Of a DNA stretch of 64,000 nucleotides, positions 24,316 through 32,194 are shown one piece after another. The DNA comes from Pseudonocardia halophobica (GTDB lineage: Bacteria > Actinomycetota > Actinomycetes > Mycobacteriales > Pseudonocardiaceae). The DNA is taken from NCBI RefSeq assembly GCF_027922425.1, contig NZ_BSFQ01000026.1, positions 1-64,000 on the forward strand, written 5' to 3'. Position numbers and translations under genes: made by a program. Below the pieces are notes generated by a model, which searched no databases, was not told the origin of the DNA, and saw only the letters and a list, made by a program, of their open reading frames with translations. Position 1 is the first letter of the stretch. Every line of letters begins with the position of its first letter.

Positions 24316-24891
24316 ATGTCCCACCACAAGGTCCGGATCACGGTCAACGGCACCGCGGGCGAGGACGAGATCGAGTCCCGCCTCCTGCTGGTCCACTACC
24401 TGCGCGACACCCGCGGGCTCACCGGCACCCACGTCGGCTGCGACACCTCCAACTGCGGCGCCTGCACCGTGATGCTCGACGGGAGGACGGTGAAGTCCTG
24501 CACCGTGCTGGCGGTGGCCGCCGACGGAGCGGACGTCCTCACCGTCGAGGGCCTCGCCGGCGACGGCCGGCTGTCCCCGGTGCAGGAGGGCTTCCGGCAG
24601 TGCCACGGCCTGCAGTGCGGCTACTGCACCCCCGGCATGGTCATGGCGGCGACCGGGCTGCTGCTGGAGAACGAGGCGCCCGACGACACGGAGATCCGCG
24701 AGGGCATCGAGGGCAACCTCTGCCGCTGCACCGGCTACGACATGATCGTCGACTCCGTCCGCTGGGCGGCGGCGAACGGCGGCGCGGGCGAGGCCGCTTC
24801 GCGGCACGTCCACGGCGGCGGCGCCCTCACCCCCGACGAGGCCGGACCCGCACCGTCGGGCTCGCAGCCCGCCCCGGTCGTCACCCCCTGA
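24316..24891 (+). CDS. Molybdenum hydroxylase [2Fe-2S] small subunit
   Basis: A 191-residue iron-sulfur subunit. The plant-type [2Fe-2S] domain (1-80) has cysteines in GCDTSNCGACTVML and KSCT. The helical second [2Fe-2S] domain (85-155) has QCGYCTPGMVM and NLCRCTGY. It passes electrons from the molybdenum centre to the next acceptor. It starts 1 bp after the large subunit stop. The C-terminal 35 residues (His/Gly/Pro-rich, from GEAASRHVHGG) extend beyond the usual end and could be an acceptor contact or a disordered tail. Confidence 0.92.
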   Translation: MSHHKVRITVNGTAGEDEIESRLLLVHYLRDTRGLTGTHVGCDTSNCGACTVMLDGRTVKSCTVLAVAADGADVLTVEGLAGDGRLSPVQEGFRQCHGLQCGYCTPGMVMAATGLLLENEAPDDTEIREGIEGNLCRCTGYDMIVDSVRWAAANGGAGEAASRHVHGGGALTPDEAGPAPSGSQPAPVVTP

Positions 24892-24916
24892 CGCCCCATC
24901 ACCTGAGGAGGACCCC

Positions 24917-25759
24917 ATGGCCGCAGTGCTGCGCGGGCTCGAGGGCAAGAACGTGCTGATCACCGGGGCGGCGAAGGGGCAGGGCTTCAGCCACGCCAAG
25001 GCCTTCGCCGACGCCGGCGCCGACATCGCCGCCCTCGACATCACCGAGCCGATCACCGACATCTACCCGCTCGCCACGGCGCAGATGCTCGACGACACCG
25101 TGCGGGCCATCGAGGAGAAGGACCGGCGGATCATCCCGCTGCCCTGCGACATCCGCGACGAGTCCCAGGTCGAGGCCGCCGTCGCGAAGGCATTGGACTT
25201 CTTCGACGGGCGCATCGACATCCTCGTCAACAACGCGGGCGTCGCAGCCTTGGACACCATCCAGGGCATGCGCTCGCACGTGCTGGACGCGGTGATCGAC
25301 ACCATCGTCAAGGGGCACATGTACGTCGCGAAGTACGTGGTGCCGAACATGATCGGCCGCCGCTCCGGGAAGATCGTCAACATCTCCTCCGGGGTGACCG
25401 GTTCGGGACACGCGCAGCTGTCGCACTACGTGGCCGCCAAGCACGCGATCCAGGGCCTGACCTCGGCCTGGGCCTTCGAGCTGGCCGAGTTCGACATCAA
25501 CGTGAACTGCATCGCGCCCGCGACGATCCGGCCGGGCGAGGGCCAGGGCTCCGGCATGGTGCTGGGGCTGGCCGGCGAGGTCGACATGACCCCGGACGCC
25601 GCCTACGAGATGTTCTCCGCCGCCGGCAACATGCCCGGGCCCAAGTGGCGCACCGAGATGCAGAACATCACCGACGCCGTGCTCTTCCTGGCGTCGGACA
25701 ACGCCGACCAGATCACCGGCCACATCCTGCGCGTCGACGCGGGGCAGGGCGCCAAGTAG
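24917..25759 (+). CDS. Mycofactocin-type SDR family oxidoreductase
   Basis: A 280-residue SDR with the cofactor motif TGAAKGQG (about 16-23), in which the GQG turn plus FSHAKAFADAGADIAALDI and the following YPLATAQMLDDTVRAIEEKDRRI insert match the mycofactocin-coupled SDR subfamily. These hold NAD(H) tightly and pass electrons to mycofactocin. The catalytic Ser/Tyr/Lys lie in NISSGVTGS and HYVAAKHA. It would oxidise an alcohol formed in the pathway. A GAGGAGG site precedes ATG 24917. The mycofactocin biosynthetic genes are not in the window. Assignment to the subfamily is from motif resemblance. Confidence 0.8.
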   Translation: MAAVLRGLEGKNVLITGAAKGQGFSHAKAFADAGADIAALDITEPITDIYPLATAQMLDDTVRAIEEKDRRIIPLPCDIRDESQVEAAVAKALDFFDGRIDILVNNAGVAALDTIQGMRSHVLDAVIDTIVKGHMYVAKYVVPNMIGRRSGKIVNISSGVTGSGHAQLSHYVAAKHAIQGLTSAWAFELAEFDINVNCIAPATIRPGEGQGSGMVLGLAGEVDMTPDAAYEMFSAAGNMPGPKWRTEMQNITDAVLFLASDNADQITGHILRVDAGQGAK

Positions 25760-25787
25760 AACCCATCACCGCAGTCGGGGGACGCGC

Positions 25788-27068
25788 ATGACCACCACGG
25801 AGAACCGACCGACCAAGCCCGTCTTCGACCAGGACCAGGAGGCGATGCGCTGCCCGTACCCGCACTACGCGGAGCTGCGGCGCACCGCCCCGGTCTTCCA
25901 CGACCCGGAGTACGACATCTACGTCGTGACCCGGCACGCGGACATCGAGAGGGTCAACACCCAGCCGCGGCTGTTCTCGAGCCAGAACCCGATGGGCCCC
26001 ACGGTGTCCGGCGCGATCGCGGCGATCACCCGGGCGATGACGGACGTGACGCCGGAGTTCGCCGAGCGGGTCCGGGTGGTCATGAGCCGCGGCGACGTCC
26101 TGTTCACCCAGGACCCGCCGCACCACAGCCGGCACCGGCGGATCCTCAACAAGGCGCTCACCCCGCGGTCCGTGGCGCGCATCGAGCCGCAGATCCGGCA
26201 GATGTGCCACGCCCTCGTCGACCGGTTCGCCGGCGACGGGCAGGTCGACCTCGTCCCCGCCTTCTGCTCCCCCGCCCCGATCCACGCGTTGGCGACCCTG
26301 CTGGGTGTGCCGGTGGAGAACTCCGGGGACTTCCGGCGCTGGGCGGACGCGATCAACTCCACGATCGGCACCTCCATGACGGACGAGGAGCTGCTCGGCA
26401 CGCTGGAGACGCAGATCGAGTTCTGGACGTTTTTCGAGAACGAGGTCGAGGACCGCCGGCTGAACCCGAAGGACGACCTGATCACCGCGGTGGTCCAGGC
26501 CCGCAACGAGGGCGACGCCCCGCTCACGCCCAACGAGATGGTCCGGTTCTTCAGCCAGCTCATCGGCGCCGGTGCGGACACCACGACCAAGCTGATCTCG
26601 TCGTTCATGATGATGCTCTGCGAGGACCCCGCGCTGATGACCCGGGTGCGGGAGCACCCCGAGGACCTGCCGCGGTGCCTGGAGGAGGGCCTGCGGCTGG
26701 AGTCGCCGGTGCAGGGCCTGTTCCGGGTCGCGACGGCCGACACCGAGCTCGGCGGGGTCCCGATCCCGGCCGGCGCGCACGTCTGGGTCGTCTACGCCTC
26801 GGGCAACCGGGACTCCGAGGTCTTCGACCGCCCGGACGAGTACGACGCCGACCGGGAGAAGCTCCGCTCACACCAGGCGTTCGGGCACGGGCCGCACTCC
26901 TGCATCGGGGCGCCGCTGGCCCGCGCGGTGGCCCGGATCGGGTTCGAGGTGCTCCTCGAGCGGCTCGACGACATCGCGCTCGCCGAGCCCGGGTTCGTCC
27001 CGCGCTACGACCCCAGCTACGTGATGCACGGGATGCAGTCGCTGCCGCTCACCTTCCGGGCCCGATGA
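25788..27068 (+). CDS. Cytochrome P450 (canonical I helix)
   Basis: A 426-residue P450 with the standard motifs: I-helix GAGADTTT, K-helix EEGLR with the following ESPV, and haem loop FGHGPHSCIG. The N-terminus MRCPYPHYAELRRTAPVFHDPE is typical of bacterial class I enzymes. Unlike the two P450s at 17-20 kb it keeps the acid-alcohol pair. It is transcribed with the molybdenum hydroxylase and mycofactocin-type SDR (28-bp gap) and overlaps the next SnoaL-like gene by 4 bp. It probably hydroxylates a pathway intermediate; electrons could come from the ferredoxin at 17 kb. Confidence 0.92.
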   Translation: MTTTENRPTKPVFDQDQEAMRCPYPHYAELRRTAPVFHDPEYDIYVVTRHADIERVNTQPRLFSSQNPMGPTVSGAIAAITRAMTDVTPEFAERVRVVMSRGDVLFTQDPPHHSRHRRILNKALTPRSVARIEPQIRQMCHALVDRFAGDGQVDLVPAFCSPAPIHALATLLGVPVENSGDFRRWADAINSTIGTSMTDEELLGTLETQIEFWTFFENEVEDRRLNPKDDLITAVVQARNEGDAPLTPNEMVRFFSQLIGAGADTTTKLISSFMMMLCEDPALMTRVREHPEDLPRCLEEGLRLESPVQGLFRVATADTELGGVPIPAGAHVWVVYASGNRDSEVFDRPDEYDADREKLRSHQAFGHGPHSCIGAPLARAVARIGFEVLLERLDDIALAEPGFVPRYDPSYVMHGMQSLPLTFRAR

Positions 27069-27589
27069 GCCCCGACCCCGCCTCCGACCTCGCCGCCGAG
27101 CTCGCGGCCCTGCGGCGGAGGGTCGAGGTCCTGGAGTCGCATGACGCGATCCGGCGGCTGCGCAACAGCTTCCACGACTTCGTCAACACGGACCGGTGGG
27201 CGGAGATCGGCGGGCTGTTCACCGAGGACGCCGAGCTCGACTACGACTACCTCGGCCGAGCCTCGGGCCGCGCGGCCGTCGGGGAGTTCTTCGCCGCGAT
27301 CCCGCGGCTGCTCCCCGCCGACGCGGGGGCGCCGTTCGTGCGGCAGTTCGTGCACGGGCACTCGGTCGAGGTGGACGGGGCCGCCGGGAACACGGCCACC
27401 GGCACCAGCCACCTGTTCGCCACCCCGATCTACCACGGCACGAGCTTCCTGTTCTCCGGGCGCTTCGCCGACACCTACGCCCGCGTCGACGGAGAGTGGC
27501 TCTTCGCCTCGGTCACGCTGGAGATCTGGTACTCGGTGCCGCTCGCCGAGGGGTGGGCGACCGGGGAGCGGCACCGCATGTCGTTGTAG
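27065..27589 (+). CDS. SnoaL-like (NTF2 fold) protein
   Basis: A 174-residue SnoaL_4-type protein. A coiled N-terminus (LAAELAALRRRVEVLESHDAIRRLRNSFHDFVNTDRW) is followed by EIGGLFTEDAELDYDYLGRASGRAAVGEFF, FVHGHSVEVDG and FADTYARVDGEWLFASVTLEIWYSVPL, the standard SnoaL strand pattern. ATG 27065 overlaps the stop of the P450 (ATGA), so it is coupled to it. It resembles the protein at 21316 in fold but is not a close copy. A hydratase, isomerase or ligand-binding role is possible; no catalytic residues can be named. Confidence 0.8.
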   Translation: MSPDPASDLAAELAALRRRVEVLESHDAIRRLRNSFHDFVNTDRWAEIGGLFTEDAELDYDYLGRASGRAAVGEFFAAIPRLLPADAGAPFVRQFVHGHSVEVDGAAGNTATGTSHLFATPIYHGTSFLFSGRFADTYARVDGEWLFASVTLEIWYSVPLAEGWATGERHRMSL

Positions 27590-27646
27590 GTCCCGGCCGC
27601 TCGGCGACTTCCTGTTTGGACTGCGCGCCCGCGGATACACCCGGCC

Positions 27647-28078
27647 ATGGAGTCTCGCTCGCCGGCGGGTGCCGGGCGGGTCGGTCACCGGGCCGCGGCG
27701 GCGGTGCCGGCCCTGCTCGTGGCTCCGCTCCTGCTGATGGGGTGCGGCACGGTGTCCTCGGGCGCGGAGACCGTCGCCCGCGATTTCGTCGGCGCCGCGG
27801 CGGCGGGCGACGTCCGGACCGAGTGCGGCCTGCTGGCGCCCGCGACGCGGGACACGCTGGAGCACCAGCGCGGCGGCCCGTGCGAGACGGCACTGGCCCG
27901 TGTCGCGCTGCCGGGCGGCACGGTCGTCGGCGCCGAGGAGTGGGCCGACCGGGCGCAGGTCCGGACGACCGCGGACAGCCTCTTCCTCACCCGGACGTCC
28001 GGGGGCTGGCGCGTCGCCGCCGCCGGCTGCGTGCCGCGCGGCGAGGCGCCCTACATCTGCACCCTGGAGGGACCATGA
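27647..28078 (+). CDS. Hypothetical lipoprotein
   Basis: A 143-residue lipoprotein with a type II signal: hydrophobic stretch AVPALLVAPLLLMGC and lipidation at Cys33. The mature domain (AETVARDFVGAAAAGDVRTECGLLAPATRDTLE...GGWRVAAAGC) looks like an NTF2/DUF4878-type extracellular pocket with several Cys that may form disulfides. Its stop overlaps the next small gene by 4 bp, so it belongs to the membrane-protein group 27.6-28.8 kb. Confidence 0.7.
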   Translation: MESRSPAGAGRVGHRAAAAVPALLVAPLLLMGCGTVSSGAETVARDFVGAAAAGDVRTECGLLAPATRDTLEHQRGGPCETALARVALPGGTVVGAEEWADRAQVRTTADSLFLTRTSGGWRVAAAGCVPRGEAPYICTLEGP

Positions 28079-28167
28079 GCGGCACCCGGGCACTCTTCCT
28101 GACCTACCTGCTGATCATCGGTCTCGGACTGGCCTGGTTCACGGCCACGGGGGTGCTCCACCGATGA
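28075..28167 (+). CDS. Small single-pass membrane protein
   Basis: A 30-residue peptide (MSGTRALFLTYLLIIGLGLA, then WFTATGVLHR) that is essentially one transmembrane helix. ATG 28075 overlaps the lipoprotein stop and its own stop overlaps the ATG of the next gene (ATGA both times). This tight coupling is the main evidence that it is translated. It is probably a small subunit or assembly partner of the adjacent membrane protein. Confidence 0.65.
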   Translation: MSGTRALFLTYLLIIGLGLAWFTATGVLHR

Positions 28168-28838
28168 GGCGCTTCCTCCGGGAGAACGCGCTGAGCCTCG
28201 CGTTCGGCCTCGGCTTCCTGCTCGTGCTCTGCGGGCAGGCCGTCGCCGGCCACGCGGACTACACCCAGCAGCAGCTGACCTCGGGCGGCGAGGACCCCGG
28301 CTTCTGGACGTACGTGACGTCGTCGAGCTTCGGGGTGGACGTCGCCGAGAACTGGCAGTCCGAGTACCTGCAGTTCTTCCTCTACACGATCGCGACGGTG
28401 TGGCTGCTGCAGCGCGGCTCGCCGGAGTCGAAGCCGCTCGGGGAGGCGGGCCGCGAGTCCGACCAGGAGCAGGCCGTGGGCCGGTACGCCCGGGACGACT
28501 CGCCGCCGGCGGCCGCGGCGGGTGGCCTGCGCACCAGGGTGTACTCGCGCTCGCTGGGCCTGGTCGTCGGGCTCGTGTTCCTGGCCTCGTGGACCGCGCA
28601 GACCGTCGCGGGGTGGGCCGCGTTCAACGCCGAGCAGCTCGCGGACCGCCAGGACAGCGTGTCCTGGGCCGGTTACCTGGCCGAGCCGGACTTCTGGAAC
28701 CGCACGCTGCAGAACTGGCAGTCCGAGCTGCTCGCCGTCGGGTCGTTCGCCGTGCTGGCGGTCTTCCTGCGCGAGCGCGGGTCACCGGAGTCGAAACCGG
28801 TGGGCGCGCCGCACGACGCCACCGCCGACACCGGCTGA
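28164..28838 (+). CDS. DUF6766-like membrane protein with internal duplication
   Basis: A 224-residue protein built from two related halves. Each half has a hydrophobic helix with the pattern G-hydrophobic-Q-x-VAG-x-A near its end, a W-x-Y segment, the motif NWQSE, another helix, and a closing RGSPESKP. That closing octapeptide occurs identically in both halves (about residues 88-95 and 207-214). A charged linker joins the halves. Four membrane helices are predicted by eye. The function of this family is unknown. Confidence 0.75.
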   Translation: MRRFLRENALSLAFGLGFLLVLCGQAVAGHADYTQQQLTSGGEDPGFWTYVTSSSFGVDVAENWQSEYLQFFLYTIATVWLLQRGSPESKPLGEAGRESDQEQAVGRYARDDSPPAAAAGGLRTRVYSRSLGLVVGLVFLASWTAQTVAGWAAFNAEQLADRQDSVSWAGYLAEPDFWNRTLQNWQSELLAVGSFAVLAVFLRERGSPESKPVGAPHDATADTG

Positions 28839-28852
28839 GCGGTCCCGCTCCC

Positions 28853-30565
28853 TCACACGACCCCGTGGAGCAGGTGCCAGGCCCGCGCGGCCACGTGCAG
28901 GTTGAGCCGCGTGTCCACGGCACCCAGGTCGAGCCCGCTGATCTCCCTGATCCGCCGGAGCCGGTAGCGCAGCGTGCTGCGGTGGATCAGGAGCGCGCGG
29001 GCGGTGGCGTCGTAGTTGCCGCCCTGCTCGAGGTACTGCCACACGGTGCGGACCAGCTCGGCGCCGTTCGTCGAGTCGTAGTCGAGGAGGGGACCGAGCC
29101 ACTCCCGGACGTACCCGCGGACCTCGCCGTCGTCGCCGTCGACGGTGAGGACGCGGTAGATGCCGAGGTCCTCGTACCGGGTCACCCCGCTGGGCCGGCC
29201 GGAGCCGAGGCGCACGGTGAGCGCCCGCTGCGCCTCCAGGAAGGAGCGGGCGAGTCCGGCCGGGTCGCGGCAGACCGCGCCGACGCCGATCGCGCCCGCG
29301 CCGCTGCCGGCGCCGGCGGGCAGCCGGTCGGTCACGGCCCGGTGCAGCTCCTCCCACGGGCAGCGCCCGTTCGGCTCCTCGGGCTCGGGCGCCACCAGGA
29401 CGAGGCCGTCCGGACGCCGGGTGAGCAGGGCCGTCCCGCCGAGGGCGGCCCGGGTGGCCTGCTCCACGGCGCCGACCAGGCCCTCCTGCGCCGGCCAGCG
29501 CAGCACCAGCACCCGGTGCGGGCCGGTGAGGTCGTGCCCGAGCGCTTCGGCCCGGGCCCGGGCGCCGGCGTCGTCGGTGCCGGCGAGCAGGTCGTCGACG
29601 AGGTCGCGGCGCAGCCGCAGCTCGGTCTCGACCAGGTTCCGCTGGTGGCTGAGCTCGACGGTCAGCATGAGGGCGCCGTGCTGCAGGACGAAGGCCTCGT
29701 ACTCCCCCGCGTCGCAGCCGGGGTCGACGAGCGCGAGCACGCCCAGCACCTCGTCGCGCGGCCGGGCCACGGCCACCAGACGGTCGCGGTCGCGCACCGG
29801 GGCGGGGCTGCGGCAGGCCGCGTCGAGCAGGGCGGCGCGCCGCCGCCGCTCGGCCCGGCAGGGCTGCTCGGGACGCCCCGGCCCGGCCCAGGCCCGCAGC
29901 CCGCCGACGGCGTCCTCGACGGCCACGGGCAGGCCGGTCAGCCGATGGACCTCGGCCGCGATGCCCGCCTCCCCCGACTCCGCGGCGACCGCGGCGGCCA
30001 GCCGCTCCTGGGCGTCCCGCCGCCGCCGCAGGTCGGTGACGGCGGCGGTGAGCCCGGCGTTCGCCTCCGCCAACGACGCGTTGGCCCGGCGCATCTCCCG
30101 GGCCGCGGCGTGCTCGCGGCCGCGCAGCCGGGCGGTGCCGAGCGCCAGGTTCGTCTGCTGCACGAGCATCCGCAGCACGTCGAGGTGCTCCCGGGGCGGC
30201 ATGTCGTCGCACGCGACCACGAGGTGCCCCTCGTGGGCGTCGAGGGCGCGCAACGCGAACGCCCTGGCCCAGCCGGTACCCGCCTGAGCGGCGACGTCGC
30301 CGTCGGCGTCGCCGAGCTCGGCCAGGCGCGCCGCCAGGTCCGGCCGGTCGACGCGGTGCCCGTCCGGGGAGCGGGCACCCCCGCGGCCCTCGTCGAGCAG
30401 CGTGGCGACCGGGCTGCAGGAGGTCAGCGCGGCAACCGCGGCCATGGCGCGGTCGACGATCTCGTCCTCGTCGAGCAGCTCCGTCAGGGCCGAGGAGAGG
30501 GCGACCAGCCGCCGCAGGTTCGCGTTCTCCCGGCGCAACGCCCGGTCGCTACGGCAGCACGGCAT
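28853..30565 (-). CDS. PucR-family (CdaR-like) transcriptional regulator
   Basis: A 570-residue regulator. An N-terminal coiled region (RRENANLRRLVALSSALTELL) leads into a GAF-like sensor part (about 20-160), a second coiled segment, then a CdaR-type GGDEF-like middle domain. The C-terminal PucR helix-turn-helix is GGNYDATARALLIHRSTLRYRLRRIREISGLDL. PucR proteins commonly activate adjacent catabolic genes in response to a pathway metabolite. ATG 30565 is chosen because GAGGAGG lies just upstream; the frame begins 18 bp earlier at GTG. It lies downstream of a P450 gene on the same strand, separated by a strong hairpin. Confidence 0.85.
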   Translation of the reverse strand: MPCCRSDRALRRENANLRRLVALSSALTELLDEDEIVDRAMAAVAALTSCSPVATLLDEGRGGARSPDGHRVDRPDLAARLAELGDADGDVAAQAGTGWARAFALRALDAHEGHLVVACDDMPPREHLDVLRMLVQQTNLALGTARLRGREHAAAREMRRANASLAEANAGLTAAVTDLRRRRDAQERLAAAVAAESGEAGIAAEVHRLTGLPVAVEDAVGGLRAWAGPGRPEQPCRAERRRRAALLDAACRSPAPVRDRDRLVAVARPRDEVLGVLALVDPGCDAGEYEAFVLQHGALMLTVELSHQRNLVETELRLRRDLVDDLLAGTDDAGARARAEALGHDLTGPHRVLVLRWPAQEGLVGAVEQATRAALGGTALLTRRPDGLVLVAPEPEEPNGRCPWEELHRAVTDRLPAGAGSGAGAIGVGAVCRDPAGLARSFLEAQRALTVRLGSGRPSGVTRYEDLGIYRVLTVDGDDGEVRGYVREWLGPLLDYDSTNGAELVRTVWQYLEQGGNYDATARALLIHRSTLRYRLRRIREISGLDLGAVDTRLNLHVAARAWHLLHGVV

Positions 30566-30806
30566 CACGCGCCTCCTCACCACGGCAGCGGGTTCGCCTA
30601 CCCCCGGGCGGGCGGATCATGCGCGGGTCGCGGGCCCTGATCCCGCACCGTCCCGCCGGGCCCAGGCCCCGCCCGCGGTTTGGCGTCGCGGGGCCGGTGC
30701 CCCGCCGGGCCCGCCGGGGCGACCCTTGTCGTGTTGCGGCCGCTCCCCGGCCGCCGGCCCCCGGTAGGAGGTGGTGTCCGTCGAGATGCTCGCCAGGCAG
30801 CCAGGT

Positions 30807-30848
30807 AGGCGCCGGTCGGTCGAGACGCCCTTCGACCGGCCGGCGCCT
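30807..30848 (-). terminator. Strong hairpin downstream of the P450 gene
   Basis: Inverted repeat with 17-bp arms (30807-30823 AGGCGCCGGTCGGTCGA; 30832-30848 TCGACCGGCCGGCGCCT), one G-T pair and an 8-nt loop. It begins 16 bp beyond the P450 stop and would end its transcript before the PucR gene. There is no T run, as is common in actinobacterial terminators. Confidence 0.7.
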
Positions 30849-30864
30849 CTGCGTGCGGGCGGCG

Positions 30865-32064
30865 TCAGCCCGAGAGGAACCGCACCGGCATCCGGCGGGG
30901 CCCGGTGATGAAGGTCGAGCGCTGCCACTCCACGGGACCCGTCGGCTCGAGCCCGGGCAGCGCGAGGATCTCGCGGAGCATCGCGTCGATCTCCATCCGG
31001 CCGACGTGTGCGCCGAGGCAGAAGTGCGGACCGCCGCCGAACGCGAGGTGGTCGTTGGGGGTGCGGCGCAGGTCCAGCCGCTCCGGGTCGGGGAACCGGG
31101 CCGGGTCCCGGTTGGCGGCCCCGTAGTACAGGACGACCTTGTCGCCGGCCGCGATCTCCCGCCCGCCGAGCACGGTGTCGCGGGTGGCCCGCCGGCGCAT
31201 GTGGACGACCGGGCTCACCCAGCGCAGCAGCTCCTCGACGCCGGTGGGCAGCAGCCCGTCGGGGTCGGCGCGCAGCTCGGCGAGCTGGTCGGGGTGCGCG
31301 AACAGCGCCTCCATCCCGCCCGCCACGAGGTTGCGGGTGGTGTCCCCGCCCGCGTCGATCAGCAGCAGGAAGTACAGGGCGAAGTCCAGCTCGTCGAGCG
31401 GGCGGTCCCCGGCCGAGGCGTGCACGATCCGGCTCGCCAGGTCGTCCCCGGGGTGCGCGCGCTTGCGCTCCCACAACGCGTGGGCGTGCGCGAACATCTG
31501 CTCGACGGCCTCGGCACCGGTCGGGCCGGCCCGCTCCTCGTCCGGGCTCGCGTGGATCGCCTCGGTGAGGTCGTAGAGCGCGACGCCCTCGGCGTGCGGG
31601 ATGTCCAGCAGCTCGGCGATCACGTACGACGGCATCAGCCCGGCGAGGTCGGTGACCAGGTCGCACTCGCCGCGCCCCTCGACCGCGCCGACGATCTCCC
31701 GGGCGAGCTCGCGGATCCGGGGCCGCAGCAGGCGGGCGGCCCGCGGCACGAAGTCCCGTGCGGCGATCCGCCGCAGCCGGGTGTGGTCGGCGCCGTCGGC
31801 CATCAGCATCATCTTGTGCACGCCGTCGCCCGGCTCGAGCGGGTCCGCGATCATGATCGTCGGCTCGGAGGAGAACGCCTCGGCGTCCCGGCCCACCGCC
31901 CGGACGTCGGCGTGCCGGGTCAGCGCCCAGAAGCCCGGACCGTCCGGCTCGGCGTGGCGGTGGACCGGGTCGTGCTCGCGCAGCCAGCGGTACTGCCCGT
32001 GCGGGTGGCCGCCGGCGAACGCGGCGGGATCGAGCAGGTCCACGAGGGGTGACGTCGTCGGCAC
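30865..32064 (-). CDS. Cytochrome P450, CYP124/125/142-like
   Basis: A 399-residue P450: I helix DAGGDTTRN, ExxR EELLR, haem loop FGGGPHFCLG. The N-terminal DLLDPAAFAGGHPHGQYRWLREHDPVH and the WALTRHADVRAVGRDAEAFSS segment resemble the actinobacterial sterol and methyl-branched-lipid omega-hydroxylases (CYP124/125/142). GTG 32064 is preferred; the frame stays open to 32202, but that stretch covers the divergent promoter region. It is divergent from the beta-barrel/kinase-like pair, with 130 bp between starts, and is closed by the hairpin at 30807. Confidence 0.88.
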   Translation of the reverse strand: MPTTSPLVDLLDPAAFAGGHPHGQYRWLREHDPVHRHAEPDGPGFWALTRHADVRAVGRDAEAFSSEPTIMIADPLEPGDGVHKMMLMADGADHTRLRRIAARDFVPRAARLLRPRIRELAREIVGAVEGRGECDLVTDLAGLMPSYVIAELLDIPHAEGVALYDLTEAIHASPDEERAGPTGAEAVEQMFAHAHALWERKRAHPGDDLASRIVHASAGDRPLDELDFALYFLLLIDAGGDTTRNLVAGGMEALFAHPDQLAELRADPDGLLPTGVEELLRWVSPVVHMRRRATRDTVLGGREIAAGDKVVLYYGAANRDPARFPDPERLDLRRTPNDHLAFGGGPHFCLGAHVGRMEIDAMLREILALPGLEPTGPVEWQRSTFITGPRRMPVRFLSG

Positions 32065-32194
32065 GTGATCGACGGTATCCGGCCGGGCGCGCCGGGAGAA
32101 GGCTCTTTGATGCAGGTGTTTGACCGCGCCGCGCCCGGCTCGTAGCGTCCGGGTCGGGCACGCCGCGACGGGGCGGCGTGGGAAGGCGGTCCGC

